Of a stretch of DNA of 33,407 nt, positions 1-8,055 are shown one piece after another (the stretch's first letter is position 1; every line of letters begins with the position of its first letter). The stretch is taken from NCBI GenBank assembly GCA_004292785.1, contig RDXG01000207.1:1-33407 (forward strand), given 5' to 3'. The stretch comes from Bacteroidota bacterium. Its GTDB lineage: Bacteria; Bacteroidota; Bacteroidia; Cytophagales; Thermoflexibacteraceae. The notes under the pieces were generated by a model, which saw only the letters and a program-made list of their open reading frames with translations, had not been told where the DNA came from and did not search any database. The translations under genes and the position numbers were made by a program.

Positions 1-1598
1 AATCCAAATTTCTTGAAAATCTTTGCTAATTTCTTTTCTAAATCCATCAAAAGTCCTTGCATTGATAAAACTCCGATTGGTTACAAACGCCACAATGCCA
101 TTTCCATTCAACCTATCCGTAGCCCAACGAACAAAGCGAACATACATATCGTAAAGATCGCCTTTGCGTTGTGCTGTACCTCTTTTAACGTAGGTTTCTT
201 TGACGCGCCGATCAATATCTGTATAAAAACGGTTGGCGTTTTGCAAATTATAATTTTCCTGATGCGCGTTGTAAGGCGGATTTCCAATAATCACACTAAT
301 TTTTTTTGCGTTTTGATCCTTGATGCGCCTAAAATTTTCCATCGAAATTTGACCAAAAAAATCATTTTGCTTGCCTTCATAAGCCAATGCCGCCGTATTA
401 TCAAGTGTGTCCACAAAACACAAATTCTTAAACTCTATATAATTTTCCATTTTTTGCTGATAAACGGCTTCTATGTTCAAATTTGCCACATAATAAGGCA
501 ATAAAGCCACTTCATTCGCATGGATTTCGTTTCTAGAATATGCTCGATGAGTTCGCAAATATACGTTCCCGTTCCTGTGCAGGGGTCTAAAATTTCTACA
601 TTTGGCTCGCCCAAAGTTCGTTCAAAATGTTTGTCTAACAAAAAATCTGTGCCTTCAATCATAAATTTTACGATCTCGATGGGCGTGTAAACAATGCCTA
701 AACGATCTGCGCCTTTTGGGTTGTATGCCTTATAAAAATTTTCGTAAACTACTTTCAAAAAACCTTGTTTATCGCTATGCGTAACCATTTCGGTTGCCCT
801 AGCCTTGATTTTGTTGTAATAAGGTCGGATCGAAGCTAAGAGATTTTGCTTGCTTTCGCCTTTAAAAAAAGTTCTTTCCAACTCATAAAGGGTTTGCGCA
901 ACGTTGTTATCTCTGTGATAATCGGCATTTCCAAAAACAGAAACAAAAATTTCTTCGGTCAAAATGTGCTGAATCAGCATTTCCCTCACTTCAATCGGAC
1001 TCAAATTTGGGTTAATGGATTGCTGACAAATCGTCAAAAAATTATTTCTTTGCCTCTGAAATTCTTGATTTTCAACAGAAGCCTGATCCAATAAGGTACG
1101 CAAAACCTGCAAAATATCGGGCAAATTTTCGCCAAATTTGGCTACGGCTGTGTTAAAATCTTTGACTTCGGGGCGTTCATAATTGATAAAACGCTTCAAT
1201 AAAGGCAAAATTTCCTCTTCTTTGTAAATAGAAGCCTCATAACGTTTTCCTTCCTGAAAAAGAACAGTTTTTTGGCTATCGTCAAAAAGTATGTTATTTT
1301 TTGGATAACCTTTATCAAATTTGGCTTGAATTTCTTTCTCAAAATCGTCTTTTTGGTCTTTGCTTTCCCAATATCCATGATCATATTGCAAACTATTTCT
1401 CAAAATTCCATCAGGTCTGATGTTCGTTCCGATGCTACTTCTGATAAAAATTTCGCGCACTACTGCCAGATTTTGTTCTTCCGCCATGCCGTTGATAAGG
1501 TTAAAAAAAGGCGTTTTTAGCGTTTCCTCGTTGGTATTGCCGCGCTGTTTGGCAATATGTACCTCTTTGTAATATTGATTTAAGAGAGCTTTAGACAT
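1..1598 (-). pseudogene. Type IIG-like restriction-modification enzyme, frameshifted and cut by the window edge
   Basis: This resembles single-chain restriction-modification proteins that join an N-terminal nuclease to an N6-adenine methylase. The first frame starts at 1598 (MSKALLNQYY). It has a PD-(D/E)XK-like pattern (PDG at residues 62-64, ESK at 78-80) and SAM motif I, DPCTGTGTY, at 338-346. After about residue 355 (near position 534) it runs into unrelated sequence and stops at 477. The homologous continuation is in another frame from about 534 to the left edge: RNEIHANEVALLPYY, then the catalytic motif IV, IGNPPY, near 275-290. That second frame has no stop codon up to base 1. One missing base at 533-537 explains the break. 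No homopolymer lies there, so run-length phase variation is unlikely; true mutation or sequencing error both remain possible. The target-recognition part would lie beyond the left edge. Nuclease and methylase are directly adjacent with no helicase motifs between, which favours type IIG over type ISP. Confidence 0.8.
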
Positions 1599-1610
1599 AA
1601 AAAAAACAGA

Positions 1611-1628
1611 TTATTTTTGCAAAAATAA
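1611..1628. promoter_or_regulatory. 18-bp perfect palindrome with back-to-back -7-like boxes
   Basis: TTATTTTTGCAAAAATAA reads the same on both strands. Each strand contains TATTTTTG, matching the Bacteroidota -7 consensus TAnnTTTG. The minus-strand copy (1620-1627) lies about 20 nt before the start codon of the restriction-modification gene, a fitting distance. No TTTG was found at the usual -33 distance on either strand, so promoter activity is inference. Confidence 0.35.
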
Positions 1629-1660
1629 GGAAAATTAGAATTTTCTTAGCATAAATGATG

Positions 1661-1699
1661 ATAAACGTTACAAGGTTTCCAAAACCTTATAACGTTTAT
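1661..1699. terminator. Hairpin downstream of the glutamate-synthase-family gene
   Basis: Two 18-bp arms (1661-1678 and 1682-1699, one mismatch) enclose a 3-nt loop. The hairpin begins 8 bp past the stop codon of the minus-strand gene at 1708-3318. A T-rich stretch follows it only on the plus strand (1700-1709), so as a canonical intrinsic terminator it would act on plus-strand transcription. For the minus-strand gene it may act as a 3'-end stabilising hairpin. Confidence 0.5.
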
Positions 1700-1707
1700 T
1701 TGTTTTT

Positions 1708-3318
1708 TTAATGTGCCGCAACTGTTTTTTGCCTATCTTTCCCGCCCAAATAAGGACATTCTAGCAATTTTTTCATGTTCTCAAAAGGAACAATCGCCTT
1801 TTCATATTGGTAAGTTTTGAACAAAGGTTCAGTTTGCCCATGCCCGCCGTTTCCAACACTTACGTCATTCATGGTCATTTGCGAAGGGTGTTCGTAGCCG
1901 CAAGCGTGAGCAATTTCTAAAATTTCTTTGCGCAAAGTTTTGGAATAATTGTAAAAACGCACCGCTTTGTTGGCAGGATCAAGCCCCGACTCTAACCATT
2001 TGTTTTGCGTAGCAACTCCCGCAGGACAGCGGTTGGTGTGGCAAACTTGCGCCTGAATACAACCAATAGACATCATGGCTTCTCGTGCCACATTGATCAA
2101 ATCTGCGCCCATTGCAAAAGCCATCAAAGCCGTAGCAGGAAAACCAATTTTGGCAGAGGCAATAAAAGTAATGTCTTTGCACAAATCGCGTTTCAAAAAT
2201 ACTCTGTAAACATCTGTAAAAGCATAAACAAAAGGCAAAGCCACGTGATCGGCAAAAGCAGGCGGCGCAGCTCCTGTGCCTCCTTCTCCTCCGTCAATCG
2301 TAATAAAATCAGGTCCCTTTCCTGTGCTTTTCATCAAATCCGCCAACTCTTCCCACATTCCCATTTTGCCTACTGCCGATTTGATTCCTACGGGCAAACC
2401 TGTTCTTTCTGCAATCAATTCAATAAAATCGATCATGCTCGGAATGTCTTTAAAAGCAGTATGATAGGAAGGCGAAATTACATCTTTTCCCATCACCACT
2501 CCTCTAATTTCTGCAATTTCAGGCGTAATTTTTTTGGCAGGCAAAACGCCTCCCTTCCCTGGTTTTGCTCCTTGTGAAAGTTTGATTTCGATCATTTTCA
2601 CAAAAGGATTTTTTTCGATCAAAGCCGCCAATTTGTCGATATTAAAACTTCCATCTTCGCTTCGGCAAGCAAAATAGCCTGTACCAATCTGAAAACAAAC
2701 ATCTGCTCCGTAACTGTGATAAGGCGAAAGTCCGCCCTCGCCTGTGTTGTGAAAACAACCCGACATTTTCGCGCCTTTATTCAAAGCAGTCAAAGCATTT
2801 GCCGAAAGCGAACCATAACTCATGGCAGAAATATTGACGATAGAATACGGTCTGAACGGTTTTTTACGATTGTGTGGCAATCCGATCACTTTGGCGCAAG
2901 GTGCAAAATAAGGGTCAGAATGGTTTGGGTGGTCGTTTTTGACAGGAAAAGGAAACAAAGTTGGACTAATAAAAATGTGTCCAGGGTGAAACAAATCTTT
3001 GTCCGTTCCAAAACCCTGATAATTGTTTTCCGATTTGGAAGAAGCATAAACCCAAGCGCGTTGGCTACGATTAAAAGGCAATTCTTCGCGGTTGTTGGCA
3101 ACAATATATTGCCTTAATTCAGGACCGATGGCTTCGAGCATATACCTAAAATGCCCTACCACAGGAAAATTATTTTTGATGGTTTGCTTTTTTTGTCGCA
3201 AATCTCGGATCGCAACAATGATCACAAAGATCACAAAAAAGATAAAAAAGTAAAAAAACCAGTGTACGTCTGCTATTTTGTCCAAAAAAGCCTCGTAAAT
3301 ATCAATCAAGTGCTGCAT
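1708..3318 (-). CDS. Membrane-anchored FMN-binding glutamate synthase family protein
   Basis: This stand-alone protein carries the FMN/Fe-S catalytic domain of the glutamate synthase family (Glu_synthase type) without the glutaminase domain of full GltB. Residues 20-37 form one hydrophobic membrane segment, followed by a basic stretch, so the catalytic part should face the cytoplasm. Flavin-barrel signatures are visible: SQGAKPGKGG at 248-257 and IDGGEGGTGAAP at 341-352. Cysteines 420, 426 and 431 (C-x5-C-x4-C, ending CHTNRCPAG) match the 3Fe-4S ligands of glutamate synthase. The length, 536 aa, is usual for this stand-alone family, which is widespread in Bacteroidota. The substrate and electron donor are not settled for such proteins, and no GltB/GltD partner is nearby, so glutamate synthesis should not be assumed. 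Confidence 0.88.
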   Translation of the reverse strand: MQHLIDIYEAFLDKIADVHWFFYFFIFFVIFVIIVAIRDLRQKKQTIKNNFPVVGHFRYMLEAIGPELRQYIVANNREELPFNRSQRAWVYASSKSENNYQGFGTDKDLFHPGHIFISPTLFPFPVKNDHPNHSDPYFAPCAKVIGLPHNRKKPFRPYSIVNISAMSYGSLSANALTALNKGAKMSGCFHNTGEGGLSPYHSYGADVCFQIGTGYFACRSEDGSFNIDKLAALIEKNPFVKMIEIKLSQGAKPGKGGVLPAKKITPEIAEIRGVVMGKDVISPSYHTAFKDIPSMIDFIELIAERTGLPVGIKSAVGKMGMWEELADLMKSTGKGPDFITIDGGEGGTGAAPPAFADHVALPFVYAFTDVYRVFLKRDLCKDITFIASAKIGFPATALMAFAMGADLINVAREAMMSIGCIQAQVCHTNRCPAGVATQNKWLESGLDPANKAVRFYNYSKTLRKEILEIAHACGYEHPSQMTMNDVSVGNGGHGQTEPLFKTYQYEKAIVPFENMKKLLECPYLGGKDRQKTVAAH

Positions 3319-3385
3319 AAATTGGTTTAGGGTTTAGAATTTATTTGAAATATACAAAAATTGATCTAATTATTCCTATTTTTTT

Positions 3386-3461
3386 AGGACTTACGCAAAA
3401 TGTATCGCAAACAGGAATGTTTGCGGTACAGGCTTCAAAATTTAAGATTTGCGTAAGTCCT
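3386..3461. mobile_element. MITE-like 76-bp nested palindrome
   Basis: Perfect 14-bp terminal inverted repeats AGGACTTACGCAAA (3386-3399 and, as reverse complement, 3448-3461) enclose a second inverted repeat, TGTATCGCAAACA (3401-3413), pairing with 3418-3430 with one mismatch. Nothing inside is coding. The flanks are T-rich and similar on both sides, so a short target-site duplication is possible but cannot be proved in such sequence. The element is too short for a transposase and would depend on one elsewhere. It sits in the gap between the 190-aa gene and the glutamate-synthase-family gene. Confidence 0.6.
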
Positions 3462-3580
3462 ATTTTTTGCAACTATATTTAATAATTTTCAAACCCCAAA
3501 CCTCAATTATTGGCTATTTTACTTTTATACTATATTTTTTTGATGCAATGATTTGCTGGAAATTAATGCACCATTAGCTT

Positions 3581-4153
3581 TTACTTTCGCCAATATCTTG
3601 GAAGATTCATTGATTTGGCAAATGGCTGGCAAGGCTGATAATTTGCAATAAATTGCAACATTTTGTTGGTATCATCTTCAAAAACAATGTGATAATCCTC
3701 GTGTATTTTTTCTAGTTTTTTGAGGACAAAATCTGCTTTTTTTACTACATATTCGGCAAAATTCTCTGCTCTTTTGGCTTTTTGAGCAAGCATATTTGGG
3801 TGTTCGGCAAAAGCGTGGTTTACCAAACACAAAGTAAGTTCTATTTCGCCTAATTTGTCTTTTGTAATTTTTACATGGCGAGTAATGTTTCCGTTCATAT
3901 CGCGCATTTCCATCATTAACAAGCCTGGAGTATCGCTATAAGAATTGTTGTTTTCAGTACCCAAATATTTTTGGATATGTGCCAAAAGTTCACTTCTTTT
4001 GTTTTTCATATCTTCTTCTCCTTCAAGGAGTTGATGTTGTAATTGAGCTATTAGCATGAAATCTTTGGCAATGAGTCTTAACAAAAGTTTGTTTTTTTCT
4101 TTGTCAGGCATTTCCAAAATTGCCAATTTAAGATCGTCAGATATTTTAGCCAT
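3581..4153 (-). CDS. Hypothetical protein, 190 aa
   Basis: I do not recognise this protein. The start MAKISDDLKL at 4153 is the first ATG of an open frame. The N-terminal 60 residues are rich in Leu, Lys and Glu and look helical (for example EKNKLLLRLIAKDF). The middle contains a short acidic and polar stretch (MRDMNGNITRHV near residues 112-123), and the C-terminal third is again helical and charged before an aromatic end (NLPRYWRK). No signal peptide, membrane segment or metal-binding motif is visible, so it is probably cytoplasmic. It stands alone, with non-coding gaps on both sides that each contain a palindrome. Base composition matches its neighbours. A function cannot be assigned. Confidence 0.7.
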   Translation of the reverse strand: MAKISDDLKLAILEMPDKEKNKLLLRLIAKDFMLIAQLQHQLLEGEEDMKNKRSELLAHIQKYLGTENNNSYSDTPGLLMMEMRDMNGNITRHVKITKDKLGEIELTLCLVNHAFAEHPNMLAQKAKRAENFAEYVVKKADFVLKKLEKIHEDYHIVFEDDTNKMLQFIANYQPCQPFAKSMNLPRYWRK

Positions 4154-4244
4154 TTTTTTTTATTTAAAAATATTAAAATAAAATTAAAGCGTTTTAAGTA
4201 AGTAGTAAGACAGTTTAAAAGTACAATTTTATATAACAGACAAA

Positions 4245-4262
4245 AACAGACTAAAGTCTGTT
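4245..4262. repeat. 18-bp palindrome, ACAGACT family
   Basis: AACAGACT-AA-AGTCTGTT is a perfect inverted repeat with a 2-nt centre. The core ACAGACT..AGTCTGT recurs at 5699-5716. It lies just past the end of the decayed gene at 4282. There is no strong T-run on the minus strand after it, so it is not a typical intrinsic terminator. Confidence 0.6.
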
Positions 4263-4281
4263 GTACATTTATTTTGAGTTC

Positions 4282-4828
4282 TTACTTATTAATCAAACTA
4301 AGAATGTATTTTTTTGCCCATTTCAACATTTTTACAATTTCATAAATGTCGTCTTGGGTGGCATCAAAATTTTTTGTTTTGGCGTATTCTTTGCCTTCCA
4401 AAACCAAAAAACACCACATACAACCAAAAGTATATAAACCAATCATGGGTTTCTGATCCTTATTTTTGGCTTGCGCAGCAATCATGCTTGCCAATAATTG
4501 CCCAATGGGTTCGTGTTGGTTGAATTGGAGTTTGTATTCATTCAGAAAAAAATAGGGCGTAATTGGGTACTGAACGCCACTTGCGACCAGTAATTCGACT
4601 CGCCCACGCAACATTCCTGTATTCCCAAATTTGTCTGTAACTTCTGCTTTCTGCCCAAGCATCACTAAAAATGCTTAATCTTTCTTGCAAAGGCACTATT
4701 TTTTCGCGATCTTTTTCTGTAATTTCTTCCGTATTATTGAGCCAAGATTCTAACAAAGGCAATTTTTGTACCCTCGAAATGCCAAATGTTTCTTCTACTT
4801 CTTGAAAAGCCCATTTTTCGAAAGGCTT
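4282..4828 (-). pseudogene. Decayed conserved hypothetical gene, frameshifted with an apparent internal deletion
   Basis: Two fragments of one Bacteroidota hypothetical family lie here in different frames. The N-terminal part (WAFQEVEETFG ... LPLLESWLN ... ERLSIFSDAW) runs from about 4828 to 4655 in the prmA frame. The C-terminal part runs in another frame from about 4665 to 4282 and contains PYFFLNEYK, EPIGQLLASMIAAQ and GLYTFGCMWCFLVLEG. From memory of intact relatives, the stretch after the Trp at 4655-4657 (usually WNEEEL...) is missing, perhaps 25-30 residues, which together with the frame change suggests a deletion that is not a multiple of three. The E-x-K in FFLNEYK is compatible with a PD-(D/E)XK-nuclease-like fold, but this is inference. 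The downstream frame has no proper start of its own (only GTG/ATG at 4660-4665), so independent expression is doubtful. Confidence 0.65.
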
Positions 4829-5659
4829 AAATTTGAAACGCAAGGCGCACCAATCATTTTTTAATTTTTGCGATTCGAAAATTAGCCCGAATTTTTTGGC
4901 GTGATCTTGCAAAGTCAAACTGTCTTTTTCGTAGAAACCACTGATGAGCAAAATGCCGTTTGTTTTCAAAATTTTAGCGTATATTTCCATTTCGTCAAGC
5001 AAAACATTTAACTGAATATTAGCCAAAACCACATCATAAAAATCGGTTTGGTAAATAAAAAGTTCGACTGTTCCTTGTTCTATATAAAACTTCATTTGGT
5101 TTAAGGCTGCATTTTCTCTTGAATTTTCTATTGCCCACTCTTCAATGTCGCAAGCATTGACCAAATCCGCTTTCATTTTTTTGGCTAAAATTCCCAAAAT
5201 GCCTGTTCCACAACCCAAATCAACCACTCTTTTGTCTTTAATTTCTGTTTCTAGTTCAAATTCCAGCATCAATGCGGTAGTTTGGTGGTGTCCTGTGCCA
5301 AAAGACATTTTTGGATTGATCAAAATTCGATGCTCAAAATTGCCTTCGATTTTGTGAAAATCGGCATGAATAAAAATTTTGTTTTGAACGATGATCGGAT
5401 CGTAATTTCGTTCCCAAAGCTCATTCCAATTTTGTTTTTCAACAATTTTTTTGTCAAAACCAATATTTTCCACCGATTCGTAACGGCTAAAAATTTCTTG
5501 GACTTCGGTTTCAGAATAAATATCGGACTCGATGGAAGTTTCAAAAGATTGATCATCAATATCCAAAAAAATATCGAAACCAATTTGGGACAATTCGGCT
5601 TTCAAAATTTCTGAAAACTCGCTTTCTGCCTTGACTGTAAGCACTGTAAAATGACTCAT
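4538..5659 (-). CDS. prmA: Ribosomal protein L11 methyltransferase, with an abnormal C-terminal fusion
   Basis: PrmA trimethylates ribosomal protein L11 with S-adenosylmethionine in the cytoplasm. The start is placed at MSHFTVLTVK (5659) because the 41 codons upstream are hydrophobic, unlike PrmA, and overlap a palindrome at 5699-5716. Residues 1-100 are the substrate-recognition domain. The catalytic domain shows NPKMSFGTGHHQTTALML at 117-134, SAM motif I VVDLGCGTGILGI at 145-157 and VLANI at 211-215. Typical PrmA would end near residue 276 (WCALRFK). Here the frame continues without a stop into about 95 extra residues. Residues 281-335 are the start of the decayed family described at 4282-4828, and 336-373 are out-of-frame sequence. 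A lost stop codon or small deletion most likely caused the fusion. The enzyme domain itself is complete. Confidence 0.85.
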   Translation of the reverse strand: MSHFTVLTVKAESEFSEILKAELSQIGFDIFLDIDDQSFETSIESDIYSETEVQEIFSRYESVENIGFDKKIVEKQNWNELWERNYDPIIVQNKIFIHADFHKIEGNFEHRILINPKMSFGTGHHQTTALMLEFELETEIKDKRVVDLGCGTGILGILAKKMKADLVNACDIEEWAIENSRENAALNQMKFYIEQGTVELFIYQTDFYDVVLANIQLNVLLDEMEIYAKILKTNGILLISGFYEKDSLTLQDHAKKFGLIFESQKLKNDWCALRFKFKPFEKWAFQEVEETFGISRVQKLPLLESWLNNTEEITEKDREKIVPLQERLSIFSDAWAESRSYRQIWEYRNVAWASRITGRKWRSVPNYALFFSE

Positions 5660-5698
5660 TTTTAGATTTTTAATAAGTAAACAGAAAAATAAATGTAA

Positions 5699-5716
5699 CA
5701 CAGACTTTAGTCTGTG
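5699..5716. repeat. 18-bp palindrome, ACAGACT family (second copy)
   Basis: CACAGACT-TT-AGTCTGTG has perfect 8-bp arms. It shares the ACAGACT..AGTCTGT core with 4245-4262. It lies in the leader region upstream of prmA, 40 bp before its start codon, between that gene and the 706-aa gene. Confidence 0.6.
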
Positions 5717-5768
5717 GATAAATAAAAATATTGAAAAAATAATTGGTTTTAAGTAATGGAACATATTT

Positions 5769-5793
5769 ATCCGACACCTCAAAGGTGTCGGAT
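5769..5793. repeat. 25-bp palindrome, CCGACACCT family
   Basis: Arms ATCCGACACCT (5769-5779) and AGGTGTCGGAT (5783-5793) pair perfectly around CAA. The 9-bp core CCGACACCT..AGGTGTCGG recurs at 23374-23394. It lies about 46 bp downstream of the stop codon of the 706-aa gene. No T-run follows on the minus strand. Confidence 0.65.
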
Positions 5794-5838
5794 AATTACA
5801 TTTTACTTAGAAAACAAAATTAAGCATTTTTTTTGTTT

Positions 5839-7959
5839 TTACAACTGAATCCGCAAACCAGGACCCAACACAAAAAACCATTTTTCCTCTTTGATCATAT
5901 ACCCAAAACCTGCGTACAAAGGCAGGCTCAATTTTACGTCTTTTCGGGTTGGGAAAACTGAACCCAAAACCACCACCGCCAAATCTCGGTTAGTGCTGTT
6001 GTCATTTAGGTTAAAAACATTGAAAGCAAGCGTTCCAACCCCGATTCTGTAAGGTTGCAAACGTTCTATTTTATCGTTTTTATAAAACTTAAATTGTGCC
6101 AAAACCGACATACTCACGCCGTTAAAACTTCCGTAACCTTGTTCGCCTAACTTCTTGACTATCAGCCCGCCAGGAAAAGAAAGATCGATATCAAAAGAAT
6201 ATTTGCGTTTCAAAATAATTTCTATTTTTTTGCTGAATGTTTTTTGGTTTGGATAAGCACTTTCTTTGTGTTTAAACGTAATTTCGATGCGTGACCATTC
6301 GTCTAAATCATGAGTTTTTCGAGCCAAATAAGTATTTAAACTAATCATATTTTGCTGACAATCTGTTCTAACATACAATTTTCCACGCAAAGAATTTTCT
6401 GATGGACAAACGACCACATTTTCAATTGTGTTAATTTCTACGAGTTGGTTTGCCTTGTTCATAATTTTTACATCAATCGTTAAATGTTGTTTTCCTACAA
6501 AATTTTCGGCAGAATCTAGCTTTTCGGGCAAAAAACTAATCGTAATATCGCGGATAGTTTTGGAATATAGCAAAGGTTGCGTAAAATCTTTCAAAGGCAT
6601 TTTTTCATCACCCAAATCAATTTGAATAAAATCCAATTCGCTTGCTTTTTGGTATTCGCTAATGTTTAAAGCATAAGAAGTGGCGTTTTCGTGGTTGTAA
6701 AGCGTGATTTTGCGGCTTGCGATTTGGCTTGGAACTTTGAGATCATAAATCACCACATTGTCAGTTTTTATGGTTGAATCGGTTTTGAGGTCGAGTTGGC
6801 TTTCAAACTGAAAATTACTTCTACTCAATCCTTGCCCTTCAATTTTTAGCGAAATATTTTCGTTTGGGAAAACGGTCAAGTTAGTAGTCCATTCCGATTT
6901 TTCTCTTAAAATACTGATTTTTTCGATGTTTGTTTTGTGAACAATATCAAAATTAGTAATAAATTTGGCTTGATCTCCGTCTTTGATATACAAATATCCG
7001 TCTATTTTTCGGTGGTAAGTATAAAAACGCAACCAGCACAAAATGCGGTTATTGGTGAGTCGGCTTCGAGTAAAAATTTCGCCAAGCAAGGCACCTCCTG
7101 CCGATTCTTGCTTTTCAATTCTGTAGGTTTTTTCTAATTTCAGTCCTCTGGTATCATCTAACTGTATTTCAATTCCTTGATTTGCTTTGTCGTCCAAAAT
7201 GACTTCATTGGGTTCGACATTCAAAAATGCCAAACGGCTCGATTTAACCTTAAAAGTATGTTTGAGTTCCGTAAAATCGTAAATTGGACGTTTTCTTTCG
7301 TCTAAAAAAGGCTTAAAAATGCTTATTTTTAGGTTTAAATCTATATTTCCTGTTACGTTTGGAATGACGTGCAATTTGAGTTTTCCGTTGTTTTTTGTAA
7401 TTTTATAGTCCATTTTTTCGCTAGTAACCCACATTTCTTGCGTTCTGATGTTGTTTGACAAATTCGAAATCAAATCAAAAGTTTTTTCTTCTCCAATAAA
7501 TAATTCTTCTGGCGGTGTCTGAAAACCTATTTCGGTTTTAGCATAAGGAAAAAGTGGAATTTCGCGCAAAAACTCGTATTCAGAAGTTTTGATCTTAAAA
7601 ATAAAAGTCAAAAATTGGCTTTTGGTCAAATTTTTAAACTTGATTCGAGTTTTAAAATATTCTTCTTCCAAAAAAATCAAAGAATCCAAAATTTCGTAGT
7701 CCGCAGAAGGTTGTAAACTTATTTTTTGGATATTAGAAAATCTGGTAAAAATTCGTATTTCTACTATTTCTTCTTCTTTTTGGTAAGAAAAAGCCAAAAA
7801 TCTGTTATTTTGATAACGAATTTGGTCTTTTTTCCAAGAAAAAACGCTAGTATCAATTTTCAATTCTAAATCTTTTAACCAATCTTCTGCTCTTTGTGCA
7901 AAAATATTTTGCGCAAAAATTATCGTTAAAACTGCCAATAAAAATATTTTTTTGAACAT
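5839..7959 (-). CDS. Exported protein of unknown function, 706 aa
   Basis: A clear signal peptide opens the protein (MFKKIFLLAVLTIIFAQNIFAQ, cleavage near residue 21), so it leaves the cytoplasm. I do not recognise the family. The body alternates short beta-type stretches with charged segments and has no cofactor, protease or glycosidase motif that I can see. The last 100 residues, from about KKLGEQGYGSFNGVSM, contain alternating hydrophobic strands with Gly and aromatic residues and end in FVLGPGLRIQL. This looks like outer-membrane beta strands or a membrane-facing end, but it is inference. There is no obvious T9SS tail. The gene is divergent from the cyclase gene at 8056, with a 96-bp shared upstream region. 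It may be a Cytophagales-type surface or cell-envelope protein. Confidence 0.75.
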   Translation of the reverse strand: MFKKIFLLAVLTIIFAQNIFAQRAEDWLKDLELKIDTSVFSWKKDQIRYQNNRFLAFSYQKEEEIVEIRIFTRFSNIQKISLQPSADYEILDSLIFLEEEYFKTRIKFKNLTKSQFLTFIFKIKTSEYEFLREIPLFPYAKTEIGFQTPPEELFIGEEKTFDLISNLSNNIRTQEMWVTSEKMDYKITKNNGKLKLHVIPNVTGNIDLNLKISIFKPFLDERKRPIYDFTELKHTFKVKSSRLAFLNVEPNEVILDDKANQGIEIQLDDTRGLKLEKTYRIEKQESAGGALLGEIFTRSRLTNNRILCWLRFYTYHRKIDGYLYIKDGDQAKFITNFDIVHKTNIEKISILREKSEWTTNLTVFPNENISLKIEGQGLSRSNFQFESQLDLKTDSTIKTDNVVIYDLKVPSQIASRKITLYNHENATSYALNISEYQKASELDFIQIDLGDEKMPLKDFTQPLLYSKTIRDITISFLPEKLDSAENFVGKQHLTIDVKIMNKANQLVEINTIENVVVCPSENSLRGKLYVRTDCQQNMISLNTYLARKTHDLDEWSRIEITFKHKESAYPNQKTFSKKIEIILKRKYSFDIDLSFPGGLIVKKLGEQGYGSFNGVSMSVLAQFKFYKNDKIERLQPYRIGVGTLAFNVFNLNDNSTNRDLAVVVLGSVFPTRKDVKLSLPLYAGFGYMIKEEKWFFVLGPGLRIQL

Positions 7960-8055
7960 ATTTTTTTAAATTATAAAAAAAAAACACAAATTGCAAAATA
8001 CTTCAAAATCAAAATCAGAATTATTCAAATAATCCTTACAAATATATAAAAAACA

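Noticed and set aside
13-504. 163-codon plus-strand open frame at the left edge
   Set aside because: It lies opposite the frame that encodes the methylase motif NPPY and reads as a low-complexity shadow of it; no family pattern.
2005-2577. 190-codon plus-strand open frame opposite the glutamate-synthase-family gene
   Set aside because: The minus-strand gene has clear family motifs across the whole interval; the plus-strand product is Ser/His/Arg-rich and unlike a real protein.
4282-4665. 127-codon frame as an independent gene
   Set aside because: It is the C-terminal fragment of a family whose N-terminal part lies upstream in another frame; only a GTG/ATG inside the coding region could start it.
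5660-5782. Upstream start for prmA
   Set aside because: The added residues are hydrophobic and unlike PrmA, and the stretch contains a palindrome; the family start is at 5659.
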